Of a DNA stretch of 64,000 nucleotides, positions 12,768 through 27,700 are shown piece after piece. A program made the translations under genes and the position numbers. Source of the stretch: Fasciola hepatica (lineage: Eukaryota; Platyhelminthes; Trematoda; Plagiorchiida; Fasciolidae); contig CANUEZ040000020.1 of NCBI GenBank assembly GCA_948099385.1, forward strand, positions 8,464,501 to 8,528,500, read 5' to 3'. Position 1 is the first letter of the stretch. The number at the start of each line of letters is the position of its first letter. Below the pieces are notes generated by a model that saw nothing but the letters and a program-made list of their open reading frames with translations, searched no databases and was not told the DNA's origin.

Positions 12768-15700
12768 TTCGCTCTATGTATTTCGTTTCTAGTCTGATAG
12801 ATTCCCCGTAGAGGAGAGTTTTTTTACCATAGTGTACACACCATGAATGCTCTTTTCCAACTCATCATACCACTCCCAAAAAATAAGCCTCCTAAGCCTC
12901 CTCGTTTCTCTATTCATCTCACTGATTTTCCACATAATATGTTGCCCCTTTCGTTTCTCTCATCTGCAGGTTGTGCTTTCGGCATCCGGTGATGGTGACA
13001 TCAAACTGTGGAATTTAAAAGATTTTTCCTGCATCCGAGTGAGTATTGGCTTTCTTAAGTAAGGTAGGGTTTTCTACTCGTTTATTTTACGAATCCATCG
13101 ATTGCTTTCATGCCAACTAGCTGTAAGACGAATTTAAGATATTGGCGTCTTGTGTTTGCTGAACTTTGAGTAGACTGTTCCAAAGGTTCATCGTTAAGTT
13201 TTGTGAGGAAGTGGCTGATGAATGCCGATAATTCTGTTCTCCAGTGCATGTAGATTTGGTCTCCATCACTAGTATAATTTTGCCTAGTTCTCCGTAACAT
13301 TGTTATTTAATTATGTACAGTAGTTTTCGAATATCACAGTTCCCAGTGTTAATATCTGATCACACTGATATAATATCAAGTATGCGTCTACGTTCGCTGG
13401 AATACGCAATTAGACTGCTGAAGTGATCGAAGTTTTAAAAGCAATGGGCCTTGGTTAGAGAGAGAGAGAGAGGGGGGGGGGGGGGTAGGGGATTTGAACT
13501 CGAGCCCAAACAGATTCCATCAAACAAGCTGTGTTCATGTATCAAGCAGATAGAGTCCACTTGATTAAGATTGTAAACCTTGCTGACGGTAGTCAGGTTA
13601 CGACACCCCTGCGTATTGTCCAAAGCCCTCGGCTCAGCGCGTGACCATTAATCGTGGGTGGCTTCTGTGCATGGGTTCGGATCCCGCGGAGATCGACAGA
13701 TCTGAACATTTGAATCGTTTAGACGTTTATCAAAATCTGCCAAACCCGGTTCCAACAAATAACCAAATCGCTCAATCGTTTCGCTCATTCGGTAAACAGA
13801 TTTGTGTTTCTTGCCTCATGATGCCTCTGTTAGGCGAGAACTCAAAATGCACTTGGATAGACAACCTGCATGGAGTCGGTGGCGTTATGCCTATGATCTA
13901 TTTACTGTTTTCTCATTCCAGAGGTATTTATGACCCCCACTGAGGTTAAACTGCATAGAAAGGAAGGCTTTATAGTAAAAAGATCACCACCATATTGCAC
14001 CGAGAAGGATAAGTGTGGGTGACATCGCCGTAATGTTAGAGAGTCGCAAAAAACCTCTCGAGAGACAGGCTACGAATCAATTCGAGCACACCAGACCGGA
14101 TCAATAAATCGCCAGGTCACAAGACTTAACCCTCTTTCGCTAGTCGAGCAATTTTCTGCGTCCGACACAAGTCGGGTAGGTGTTCTATCAACCTAATAAG
14201 CCCAACAAGACATAAACCTGACTGGACATCCGAGCTCTGGAATGTTCCATTTTCGCTTCAAATTCCGTGTGGTTAATTCCACTTGATACACTGTCATCTG
14301 GCGTACTGTGTTGTCACCTTTTGATTTGTAATTGCGGATTGCGGAGTTGTGAGCGAAGATCAAGTGCGCGGGTCGTCCGTAGAAATCACAAAAAGAGAAC
14401 GCCAGGTTTACAGCACATAATGACCAAGCCAGACAATGCAAGTAACGAAATACGTAATCGTCCTAAAAGTCCATTTTCACACTCACGCTCCACCAAGATG
14501 AATTGTCATGCTGTGTGTGCAACTCAACTTGTTTTTGGCTGTGCCTGCAGGCGTTGAGTCTGTTTTGTGTACCATTGCCGTTGTATTGGTACGGTTGGTC
14601 AGATTAGTCTTCTGATCTGGAGTTCTCAATCTAGGCCATTTTTCTGTTTGCCTTAGGTTCGCTTTGATTCTAGTCTTCCCCTCTTCCAAAACGTTTTGAG
14701 TATTAACAAACCGCACTTGTTCCAGTGAACAACGAAAATCTGCTTCAGATATCGCGGGCTGCTCTGGAAATAGTCGTTGCTTTTTGTGCCCGCGATTTTT
14801 GACTAGGTCAAGTGAGATCACTTCCAAAGCCACTTTTTTGGTCGCCGCTACAGTCTGCACTACTTTATGTACTGTTTTCGTGGCTGTTGAGCTAAATTAA
14901 TCCCCATTACAATGGTATCATGTGAAACTAAACCTCGTTTTTGGTCCCCAAACATGACCCGTAAAATGGTTGATTTGGTGTTCTACGCATTATCAAGCCT
15001 CTATTTCATTGTTTTCAGAAAGAACACCAATACTGATAACGTTCCTATTCCCTTGTAACCGTTTTCTTCTCTGTGTGTTTTCTAAGTACGCGCTTGCACA
15101 TTGAGTGCAGTCAAAATGATATACCCATAACCGAGAGGCACACTGCACTGTGACGTGTAACCAGCAGCCAGACTCTGAAATTTGGAATAGAAAACCACAT
15201 TAGGTCCCAGTAAGTCAGGGGTGGTGACGTGTCGGGCAGCAGTGGGGATTATTGTCTACCACCAAAACTATCGATGGTGGTGGTGGTGGGGTTTGAAAAC
15301 GTGGCTCCTGAACGATAACCATGGCTTATACCACCGCCTCCAGTCACTCGATGTGATCCATTGTCTGTGTTTCAAGGACCGCGGGAATGGTTCGTTTTGA
15401 CTATGGTAAACGGTCATTCGAACGGCCCTGGCTTTTGTTTTGGATGACATTAGAAACAACTCCGTGTTTTCCCATTTGAGTTCAAATAACACGCCTTCAC
15501 GATTAGACAAAATTAGCTTCCGAATGTTCTGATTTGTGTTATTCATCTGAATGTTTTCGTAAAATGACGTTCTGTTCGCATCATTGTTTCACAACTCTTT
15601 GATACAGTGATATATAATCGATTGGTGTTTGTGAATTATGAACTACTTCAGGTGTCCCATGTAATATAACGAACCTCGATCTGCGCCACAATTTGTTTAG

Positions 15701-18700
15701 ATCATGCATGTATCCAGACAGATGATCTCGCATATTGTCTAGGTCCAACAACCGTGTCACGTGGCTTGTCGGTTGCTCCCAGCAACTTGATGTGATTGAT
15801 TTAGCCTCCAGTTTTTGGACACCGGTTAGTGCAAATTACAGAAGATGCAGCCGGATATGCGCGACCTAAATGAACGCTGGCTACAGATCAAGGAAGCCTT
15901 GTGTTTCGCATCTATTGCCACACAGGACTCCGGTTCAAATCGGTCTCACAAACGATGGGTATCTTCTACATCAATTGCTTTGTTGGATGCCCACAAATCC
16001 GTCCCTCCGGATGCCACATTCAGTGAAGTGCGTAAATCCCTGCTCCACCAACTGACTAGGAGTCTGAGAAATGATCGTGAACAGTGATAGATTGCGAAGT
16101 GTAGATAAATGAAAAAGGCTGCGTCTATTAGCAATGCTGACAACCTTTTCCGTTTGATTAGAGATGCCGGTCCACGGAAGCCCAGTGTAAGTTAGTTACT
16201 CAAGGGATCCGACGGCTCACTGATTCACTCTCAGGGACGTCGTTGGACGGAGAATTTCAAGGAACAATTCAGTTGGCCCATTTTTACAGTAGACCTTCCA
16301 AATATACCTGGCTGCGAAACGATGCAGGTGGATATCACTCATCCATCAGAGATGGAGTGTTATGCGGGAGATAGGTTACTTGAAAAGGTATAAAGCAGCT
16401 GGACCGGATGGGTTTTCTCCATCTGTTTTCAAGGATGGAGGCGAAGCTTTGATTTCGTAGTAAAGAAAACTCCTCCGTGTTATCTGCGATAGCGAGCATA
16501 TTCGCAGAGAATGGTGTGAATCGGTGATTGTGCTGATTTACAAGAAAGGTTACAGGCCTCTCGTGAAAATCACAGAGAAATTAGCTTCGTAAATATCGCT
16601 TCCAGACTGCTCACCTGTCTTATTCTCCATCGGTTATCCAGTGCCCGCGAAATCTGTACACGTGAGAATCAAGCCGGTTTTAGACATGATCGTATCTATA
16701 TCGACCACATCTTTACTCTTCGACAAATCTTAGATCACAGACACATCTTTCGTAGGCTCACAATTTCTGTCTTTGTTGATCTGAAAGCGGCGTTCGACTC
16801 AGTCGAACGTGATTGAAGTGATTCTTGAGATATCCTTATCTTCGTGTGAGAATAACAGCGTCGATCTTTGTTCAGACAGTAAACTGTCTGACTTGGAGAA
16901 TGCGGACGATATTGTTTTTCTGAGTGAAGATCCAGGTAAGTTGCAAGCTTTCTTGGAGAGCCGAAACAACAATATGGCGATGTTTGGGATATGTTTTGCA
17001 CCTTCAAAGTGCAAAATGCTATTGCAGGACTGGGTTGGCTCAACATGAAACCTTGTGTTGGCCGGGGAAGCTCTAGCTGACTGGGATAAATTTTGTTACC
17101 TGGTCAGTTGCATCTCACCAGGTCGACAGATATCAGATGAAGTGTCATTGCCTATACAGAAGGCACGTTCTACTTTAGCCAACTTCCGTTATCTGTGGCG
17201 TCGACGTGACATCCGGTTATCCGTCAAGGGTCTTATGTACAATGCGGTGGTTAGATCCGTTCTTTTATTCGGTTCAGAAACATGGCCGTTGAAAGTAGAA
17301 GTTAGGGGAAGACTGTCGGTGTTTGAGCACCGATGTCTCCGTATCATTACCCGAGTATGGTGGAAACACCGTATCACCAATGCTGAGGTTAGACGTAGGG
17401 TGTTGGGGAGCATTGGTCATTTATTGGAGCAAGCACCGAATCTGAACATGGTAAGGAGGTTGGGACATGTGTTGCGCATGCCCACGAATATACTTTCTCA
17501 GCGTAAACTGTTTTCCAAGGCAAGTAGTCTTGGAAGGGTGAGTCGAGGTGGTCATTCCGTGACATGGCAAAATGGTATGAAACGTACACTGGTGGACTTG
17601 GTCAAATAGGTCTAGGATCCACATGATCCGCCCACCAAATAGTCTGAAACGCTAAGTGATATGGCTAGATGTCGCGGTCAGCGGCGTAGTTGCATTTGAA
17701 CTCTCCTTTGTCTTCGTGATTTCCGCTCATCATCTCGATTTTCGGATCTTTTTCACTTGATGCTATTATGCTTTCTGCCCTTCACTGGACGATGCTGGAA
17801 GGTATCAACTGAAACCAGAGCACAATAATGCGAGGTCAGTGATTGTATGAAGTATTTTGAACTGAGCAGAAGACGGCACAGATTGCTATGGGCAAGATGG
17901 AGTTCAACATCTCTGTGGTGGATAGTCTGGAATACTGACATGCAGACGATAATTGTTGATATATCACTGAAGAGTTGCCTGTCACACATTTTAGATGTTA
18001 TCTCAATCAAAACGTCGAGTTAATGTCCTGTTAATTTCCGATTTGTACTTGAAGTAAAGGAATATGGGATCGGATGTGTATGATGATTTTGGGCATTGTT
18101 GTTCTTGGAAAATGTCTTGTTTAGTCTACCTCGCATATCTTTCCTTCTCGCTTTTTTATTAAATTTTCCGAGGACTGTATTGCATGCTTCTTTGTAAATG
18201 GATGGGTACATTTTCTGATCTTATTAAAGAGGTCATTTCCACTGCTGGGAATTGAAATTCACGCTGATAAAATTACTTTGTTCCAGACATTCGAGGGTCA
18301 CGAACAACCGGTCTATAAAGCAGTCTTTCTGTCGAATGATCGTCAAATTCTTTCATGGTAAATTAAACATTTCTAGTGTTAATATGAGGTGGTGCATGAA
18401 ATTATTATTTGCCATGCTCAGTGTGTACACTTTGATGTTTGAAATGGCACTGGTAATTCGGGGTTGCCCTCGTTTCAAGTATTTGTTTGTAACGACAGTT
18501 TCTGATCCGCCTACCAGTTTATAGTTTGTACATTTTCAAGCGATTTTGCTTTTTCGCTTCACCCTACTTGTGCACACGAGTAGAATGTTTTCGTCAAAAT
18601 CACCTACACAGTCGTCACAGATGTACACTTAGGCCAGTTTGATGACTTCGTTTCCATGACGGTGGCAGTAGAGTACGGATCAAACGTTGGTTCGTTGAAA

Positions 18701-21700
18701 GTCACATTTCACCAACGGGATGACACGCGTGTTGAACTCTCCGGGTTGAGATACGGTGCCGAATTCCCCTGAGAGCCCCCTTTGAATGGCCACTGTGAAT
18801 TGTGATTCCTAAAAAAACTGGAATAGCAATACAATGTTTCAAATGCTGTTCACTAGTGAGTAGATCGTTGATTTAATGAGAAATCAAATGTACTCAGACC
18901 TTTTTATAATTTACTCAGTCCGAAGCTGCATGACTGTTTCCAACGATAATCCATGCTCTACGAGAAGACCGAAATATGACACCGTTGTACACTACATTCA
19001 GAACACGATTTCCAAAAGGCTTTAGGTTTTTTTCTAATGTAACGTTACTCCGTTCGATTCCAGTGATCAGAAAGGGCTTGTTCGTTTGTGGGATGTCGCG
19101 AAACCTAATTCATTTACAAACGAACCAAATGACCGCACAAATCAGGACACAGACTTTCAAGCTTCCAGAGTGTTCGAGGCGCATAATGGACGCATCTGGT
19201 CACTCGTTCTTTGTCCCGGTGAGTCGGGGTTCTACACGGGTGGTGAAGACGAAACTCTGTGCTTCTTCAAGGTGAGTTTTCATGCAACAGCCCCCAAAGC
19301 AGTTAGATGTGAATTTTTCAAATGCAGGTATTGCTTTCTTGCTTCAAGGACTATTTAGTGAAGATGGATGCTCCCGATTGGTCATTAGATGAGAGTTCGG
19401 CCAAGCCGTTGACTTAGTATTATTTCACCAATTTTCAAGCTGTGCTAATCGAATGAAAGTTGCTTTTAACGGTTCCATGTGTACCGGAATAAGGAATATT
19501 GATGTACAGGTGACCTTTCTGTTTGAGTGATATCGTTTTCATCGGTTAGCGATACCTTTCGAGGACACTGGCACATTTTATAGTGGTCCTGTACAGTTGG
19601 AATACCTTGATTTGCACCTAAATCGCGTGGTATTTTATTCACTCCGTTACGTTGACTTCAGTGTAATGACGAATTGAATGAAAACTGTCTTACTGAGGTG
19701 ATTTGCGCAAGCTTGTTTTAGTCCATGTTTTATGCGTGAGCGCTCGGGTTAGGAGCCCACGCCATAGCCACAATTAGTAACCGACACAAGTATTCCTGAC
19801 ATGTGGAGTAGAGAACGGCATAATGCCTGGATAAGTCAAGCTCGGTGATGGACTTTTATTTACCACTAAGTCCGCCGGTTGATAACCGTGTTCAGACGTA
19901 CCTTATAGTCAGCTACTCAACGACCATTCGACAGCTTCCGATTCAAATTTACTCACCGAATGTAATTCGGAAGCAGGTCTTCGACATTAGTCGGGGAGGT
20001 GCTCATCACCTGTCAGAATTTAGTTACATCCTTCTCAGTAGTATCTTAGAATAGGGGTCAATTATGATTTCTTCAGGGTACAGCTCTGATAATAATTTGT
20101 CTGATCGGATTGTGTTGTTGCGGTCGGAGTTCCACTGATCTCGAGCAGAGCTGCATGCTACCGGGCGCGTCCCCAGGTAGCGGATAGGGAGGGGTACGGC
20201 CACTAAACTGGTGGTTAGTCGTGAATAAAGCGGGCTTAGGCTCACCGAATAATCGGCCACGGAAGAGCAGCGGCAGTACCTGAGGGCGTGGTGAGTCTTC
20301 GTTTGGCTAGCGTTTTCCTCTCTAGAGTGGCATAAGTCTGTTGACTGCAATGTCACATGGCGCATGCGGCCCGCCGCCAAATAAGGCTATTGCCCTTGTT
20401 GCCTTACGGGTTGCACATGGATGTGCAAAGGTTAGAGGTGCACCCTCAAACAAAATGACCGGACTGACCTACCGAATATCACAAAGGCCTCAAACGGTGC
20501 TGGGGACACCGATTCGCATCACTATTCCCAAGACTCTCCATGGATTATTGTGAATTTACGTGCTCTCATCATGCTACGGCGTCTCCGGTAAGCAATGCGC
20601 CTCGTGTCCCAGCGGTTGAGGTGACAATACCGCGAGCTGAAATCCTCTACTATAGAAAACAGGCACACAGCCTATTGAAATGTGAGGACACTATGAGATG
20701 TAGGTAGTCGAAGTATTGCAATGCGAACACTACATGGTCACCACGTAGACAATACCTGCCTTTCGGAAGTTCGACTACCCTGCTCCGGCACTCGGTGTGT
20801 TAAGGTTCTGGGAATGGATACAGTTTATTGGCTCTATCACAGTGGGCTTGAGGACAACTCCGGATACCATGGTGTCGCATTCACCCTGAGCAAAATAGCC
20901 AACAACTCCCTGATTTCTTGGGAACCGGTTTCTTCGAGGTTGGCCCTAGCGCGCTTCAAGGGCTTTCCCCAGAATCTGTCGGCGATTGCTATCTATGCAC
21001 CGACAAATGCGGCTGAAAATACAACAAAAGGTGACTTCTACGACAAGATCTAATTAATCGTGTTCCAAGCGGTGATATACTCTTCATCGCCGGTGACTGG
21101 AACGGATGAACGGGCCCCTCGGGTGAGTCCACTCGCCATGTCCCAGGAAAGTTTCGACTTTGCCAACATTGTGAGAATGGAAACCGCCTAGTGAAACTGA
21201 CCGATACTAACAGGTAAGTCATCTGTAACACTCGCTTCCAACTGCCCAGAAGATATTTACTAACGTGGTACTCAAACGATGGTCGCAGAACACACCAGAC
21301 AGACCATACTCTGGTACTGTCCCATTGGGCATTATCAGTAGAGGACTGCCGAGCGTACCGCGGCGCAGTCACGGGAAACACAAATAGTACAGACTATATC
21401 GTTGTACGTGCGCGCTTTAAAATCCATCTGTCTGCGCTCCTCAAACTCTCACCACCGTGCCGAATCAATGTCACAGCCCTGAAAATATCAAAAAAGCGCA
21501 ACGCTCTCTCGAACGCTATTGCAGTCCGGCTGGCTACTGCAACTAGCGTGCAGACGGATGGGTCCTCCGTGGAAGAACAGTGGAAGCTGGTCGATTTGGT
21601 GGTCAAGGAGGCTGCTTAGATGAAGCTGGAGGAAACTGGAAAACGTCTAAAAGACTGAATCTCGGTGACCACTTTGCAACTATTAGCCGAGACCCAGGAA

Positions 21701-24700
21701 GTCCGAGTAATTGGAAGCACTGAACGCCGAAGACTACAGCAAGATGCCTCGCTCCCGGTCAGAGCCGGTCGTAAGAGGTACTGAATCGAAGTGGCAGAGA
21801 AGATGGCGAACGCTTCCGGTACTGCTCACTTCGGCAAATTATTTCGACTCATTCGGAGTGCTTCCAATGGGCGATGCAAGCCCGAATTCGTCTTACGTGA
21901 TGCAGCAAGTCAGATTATCCTCGAACAGAGAAGAAAAATCGAACGTTGGGTGGAGTATTTTGAGCGGCTTCTCAACCGACCTTCCAATCACACCGCAGAC
22001 CTTCCACCCTCCCCGAGTGTAGGGATGTACGACGTCAACTGCGAACCACCAAGTGTGGCGGAAATCGCCAGGATCGTCAACCAGTTGAAACATAAGAAGG
22101 CTGTTGGAGAGGATATCTTACCACAAGAAATGTATAAAACCTGTTTGTCATCACCGATAGACAGGCTCCACGTGCTTTTCCGATCTATATTGGAAGGAGA
22201 GACATTTCCAGTGAACTGGCGTACCTCCATTCTGCTACCCATTCCTAAGAAAGGAGACAGGACAGCGTGCGAGAACTACCGGGGGGTCAGTTTAATTGAC
22301 GTCGCTGCAAAGATTTTCTGCGTACTGCTACTCAGTCAGTTCTCAGTTGCAAGAGACTCCCGCACTCGACCGAACCAAAAGAGTTTCTGCCGTCGCAGAG
22401 GTTGTGTGGACCAAATCTTCACATTGCGTCGAGTACAGAGGCATCGCTACAAGTTCTGCTTCACTAATTCCCGGGCTGCCTTCGAAGTGGTTCATCGTGA
22501 ATGCCTTTGGGGTATACCAGAATCTGTCAAACTCTCAAGGATCCCGAGGGCTGACTATGCCTCCTAGCGCGCGTGTCCGAGTGTATGGCGAAGAATCTTC
22601 GGTGTTCGCAATCAATTCCGGAGTTAGATCGGGCTGCCCTTTCTCACCGGTGTTGTTCAACTATCCAGTCGACTGTACAATGAACAAAACTTTGGCTGAT
22701 TACCCCGGTGTCACATTGAGTCCAACGGTGCACATCTCGTATCTGGAGTTCGCAGACGACGTTGTTGTGCTAAAAGATTCTCCCGCGACACTTCAGGTAG
22801 TTCTGAACCGGCTCGGTTACTTCTCGAAGTCAGTTCAGCGAAAACAAAGGCTTTGTCGACTTGCCCTGGGCCGTCAGCTCAGCAGTTGTTCATCAGTGGT
22901 CAGGCAATCGAGTACGTACCATCGTTCAAATATATGGGATCAACCCTGCTTCCGAATCGTTAGGCGAAGAACGAAGTACTGTCAAGGACTGACAATTCAC
23001 GGAAGGCGTTTCTTCAGTTCCGGCGTGTGCTATGGTCACGGAGGGAAAATAGCCTTCGAACGAAGATATGTGTCTTTTGTGCCATTATCCGACCCGTGCT
23101 CAAATACGGGTGGGGGACGTGACCACTACGAACTAAGGATACCCGGAGGCTGAAGGTGTTCGACCACTGGTGTCTGCTCCGAATTCTCCATACAAACGGG
23201 CAAAACATGCTATCGAACGTCGAAATAAGGAAGCGATGCTGTGACACTAACCTACTCTCCGTCCTTCTTCAACGCCACTGCCTGCAGTGGTTCGGTCACA
23301 CTCCGGTGACCCTACACAGAAGTCTCCGGACAAACACTCTGTCTTGCGCCATGTACGAGATGGCATTGTCGCCTTGGTGGTCAACTGAAAACTTGGTTGA
23401 GCACCGTCGAGAAAGACATGGAGCGCTTCGGATAGCATACAATCTACGGCCCGAGTTACTGGAGGAAAAACTGGGTGACGATTTGCGTTGAGCTCGCATC
23501 CAACCACGGCACATGGTCGGCGATGATCCGTGATATCTGTGGATCTGATTTATCCTCCGGCAAGAGGTGGTAATGTAAAAGTAAAAAAGTTAACTTAGAT
23601 GGACAGGCACTTGTAAAACATGCCCGAGCAGCCAGAAGCGGTGTAGAGCGATCACTTCTGTGCCAAACACACGACGGTGCACCTCGTCATTGCTCACCTA
23701 ATGTTAGCTCTTCACGTGTTTAGTAAAACCTGCGAAGTATGACAGACGCAAACAGCACCGACGCTATCGGGATAAGGCTTACACCCCTTTGGTTAGCGGA
23801 GTCACTACGCGAGCCCTTCTTAAAGATAGGACAGTATTCGATTCCCTTCACAGGGAGGGAACCTTCTCGGAATTCCAAACAGAACAGAAAATGGAGTTCT
23901 CTAACAAGCTGCACCTTACCATTCTTAAAGGAGTTGGGGGAAGCCCATCAGAGCCCAGCGTTTTGTGAAATCCTAAGGCCTAGATATCCTTTCGGATCGC
24001 CTCAGAAGGTGAATCTATTGAAACGGACCACTGGACGTGTGCCGTTAAAGGTGTAGGAGGGGCTGGCACTGAGGGCTAGCTAAACTGTTCCTGAAAGTGT
24101 TCCGCCCAGTGTTCGAGACGCTGCTGTTGATTATGAGTCGGGGACCGGTCGGATTCACAATTTGTTTCGCCTACACCCAGTATCTTCCTACCGGTGACTC
24201 GAATGAGATCGAACGACTTGCTGGGATTTCCCTTGGCTGTAGCATGTACCATCTGTGATGTACGTTTCGACCACCAGATTTCGCAGTCCCTACGAAGACT
24301 CGCGATAAGTGCACGTCTCATTAAGAGTCATGCTTCTTTATACTCGCTTCCAGCTGGAACCGACTGGTTTGCGTCGAGAAGGCGTAGAGATTCAGGAGGA
24401 ATTCAGGGTCCTACGGCACGACGAGACAGGCTGGAACTTACTAGGCCAGCAGAATGCAAAGCATCCTTGATAAGCGACCAGTGCTGGTTTATATTATCAG
24501 GTGGAGCCACAGCTAGCGCTTTTTGAAGACGGATAAGCGGGATGGATCGGAGAGTTTATCACAATCTAACCATCTTCGTAGCATGCGTTTGGAGCGCCCA
24601 CCGAAGCACATGGACAGCTTAGTGCAAACTAATGCGTGGTCGGAGTTCAGGGGGTATTCCAATGCGAGCAACAGTCTTATAGACAATCCTGCCATTTATA

Positions 24701-27700
24701 GCTTATAGCGATGTGGTTGATCTGAGTCCACTGAAGTCCAAGTGGGTGGACGCCACGTGACGAACCGGCGATTAGAACGTCTGGATTTTGTACTGGCGAG
24801 AAACGCGATAATCTGTGCACGGAGCCAACAACCGTTTCCCGTTTTCCGAGCAACAGGAATTTGGCCCAAAAGGGCCTTCTAGATGCTCCTCGTTTGATGA
24901 CAGTCGACTCACTCTACCATTCAGATCTGCCAAAATCCCGATATCGGCTCTTTTCATGTGGGAGGTTGTGGAGCTTTTGGCACAAATTATCTTCGACTAC
25001 ATCCGGGTTACAATCAGTGGGAGAAACCACCGAAACTACAAACAGTTTGAATCTATCGCGGCGGCGCCTACCCACTTTGCACGAACCTGTAAGTCTCACT
25101 GCGTTTAGCTGACAGTTGATTGGGATCCATTCTAGTAACGCCGTTTCAGCCCTTTCACTGGGAGCTTTGCTAATGCCAAGAAAGCCAGAAGTCTCAGCCT
25201 CAGCGTCCCCGTGAATCTTCACGGAACGAATGAGATGGAGGTATCAATTGAATGACGGAACTGGAACCTTGAATGCGAATCTCTTGAATGCAACACAAAT
25301 CAATGACAAGGGGTTCAAGCGTACGAGCTAAATTCGCCTGTTGTCCTATGCGCACCAATGTTCGCAAATCGAACGTGGCTGGTTTGAATGGGCATCGAGG
25401 ACGAAGCAGGGCATCGACCGGTGATAGCGCGTTGGGTGGGACTTTGTAGGTAGTTGAAGGAGGACGGGGAAGAATTTAGTCATGGTTTCCATCATTAGCA
25501 CTATAGCGGGCACGGTCGACCGAAGAACCCGTGGGGTATGAAAATGGAAGAGAAAATGGGGAGGGAGTAGAAATATGGGAACAAGTTGAGTAGGGTGTAG
25601 GAGAGTGTTCGTTTGTGCGCACGCAAGAGCAGACAGTCATAGTACTAGAATCTTTCATGGTTGTTTGCGTTGCGTGCTGTTATACTACTCTGTCGCCCAG
25701 TCCAGAGTAGGCATTTTTATTCGAGGATGCCCCCTTAGGCTTTGCGCAGTCAAGCTCGTCCTGCACAGCATCACTGTTGATCCAGATGAGCCGGTGGTCA
25801 ACTGCTTGGTTCATTCGTCCCTCGGATGAGGTTAGACGTCAAGGGTGACGGTGAGCATAGTGTTGTGGCTCGGATTCAGGGTCTAGCCATATCCCATAGA
25901 CTGAATATCAGTAAGTCAACCCGATGATGAACGCTAGACAATCGTTTTTGTTCTCCCACTTTAATGGGAACACCTTTCCACGAGAAAGCAGTGAATAAAA
26001 CTTCCTCACCAGAAGCTGCAGTAGATGCACGGTCATTTGGGAGCATTTCGAGAAGCGTTCAGGACGATTAGCCAGTTCGAAGCCTGAGATACCCATCCTC
26101 GACCGTACTGGAGCATTTGTAGGCCACTAAAAATCGTCTTTTCATCCAGCAATATCGTTGACACTTTCTTTATCAATTCAATCGTTGTTTTTATAGGATT
26201 TCACTGAAGAATCAAATGCGGAAAATGCGAAGAAAATTGAAGAGTTTGTACAAACGTGAGTTACCTTCATAATCATGGGATGTGTCTTTTGCCTGTTACG
26301 CTTTCTGGATTCTTGTAGCTTTTAGTTTTCTGGTATCAGTCGTATGGGAATATTAATCTGTTCCATTTATACTTTCCGTTTTTGACGTATCCTCGAACAA
26401 TAGCCGAGAGGAAATCTGGTGTCATTAAATCATCTTCATCAGGAAATTCGTCAGTCCTTTATTTTCTCGAACTTTCCCAGCTGAATAATTTAATCTTAAG
26501 TTTTCTTACCTGATCAACATAAGGTCTTCACAAGAATAAGACACTGAGCGGGGATGCCGCAAAAGGTGTTTTTCTTATATCTGCTAAATAATCAGATGAT
26601 CAGTACGAAATAATAGCCCTAGTTCTTGTCCCACACAGATGTTCCCGAGCACGTCCGGGGAAAAACGAGACAAAGCACATTTGCACGTGGAATAATCTTC
26701 TAATCTCAAGTTTATTTGATAGTTTAGTGGTACGATAAAAAACCAGTGGTAGATGAAACATTTTGTTATGAAAGAAGAGGGAATGGAAAGAGAAATCAAG
26801 AACCGGTGCACTGTCGACAAGACGTATGGGGCCTTTGATTTCAACTGATGATCAATTACCGTCATGGTCAAGATCGTCATCATTGCCGAACAGTTTGAAA
26901 AACTGGATACCGTTCGCATTGTGCCTCTATGAATGAAACAAGATCTCTGTCCCGTGCACGTAGCTAGGTTTCATCCGGGGGTTACGCCAGAGGTACGATT
27001 GTTTCATCTGTTATGCAAATCAAGTAAGCACCAATTGTTTGGGGAAGCACGTCATCCGATAAGTGCTATTCTTTTTTATGATTACACGGAATTTTAACGT
27101 GTTGGGTGCAGTCAGTGCCGAGGATGCCTCGTCTCCACCGATAAGGCTTTTTCGTCCGATTCGGACGTGACAGGTTTTCATTTGTGTGGTTACTGCGCAT
27201 CTTAGGCAGCCTACTCACATCTCAACATCGTGTGCCCATGTGATTCTTTTCATCGATCGAGTTACGTTGGTTCAACCGCTTTTTTCGTAGTCGATTGTGA
27301 TTTGAGCGACAGAATCCGGAATCTTGAGTGGAACTTCGCGTGCACAGTTTGAGGTTTTCTGTTTCACTGCCTTCGTGCTTGCAGTTGATTGATGATGTGC
27401 CAATGTACCACACTCATTTGTTTGAATGTGAATGAGTGAGCTTTTGGGTAGGTTGAAGTGAATATTATGAAGTAATGTAAAATAGTATAATTTGCTTGCT
27501 ATAGAGCTAATCGTGTGTACCATAAATGTCTGTCACTGGCCCTATTTTTAATCGATGTTCAGCATAGTCTTCATGGTCCTTTCATGGTCAGCTTGGTCAA
27601 ATCAGTGATTAGCTGTTCAAATCACCTGATCTAGAAATTCGAGAAATGCGGATTCCCATCGGCTTCCAGATTTTGGTCCGAGCCTACTCAACATCCGGTC

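Noticed and set aside
14483..14860. 125-codon - strand ORF as a host gene
   Set aside because: Low-complexity Lys/Thr-rich reading, no domain, no splice partners and inside a TBL3 intron.
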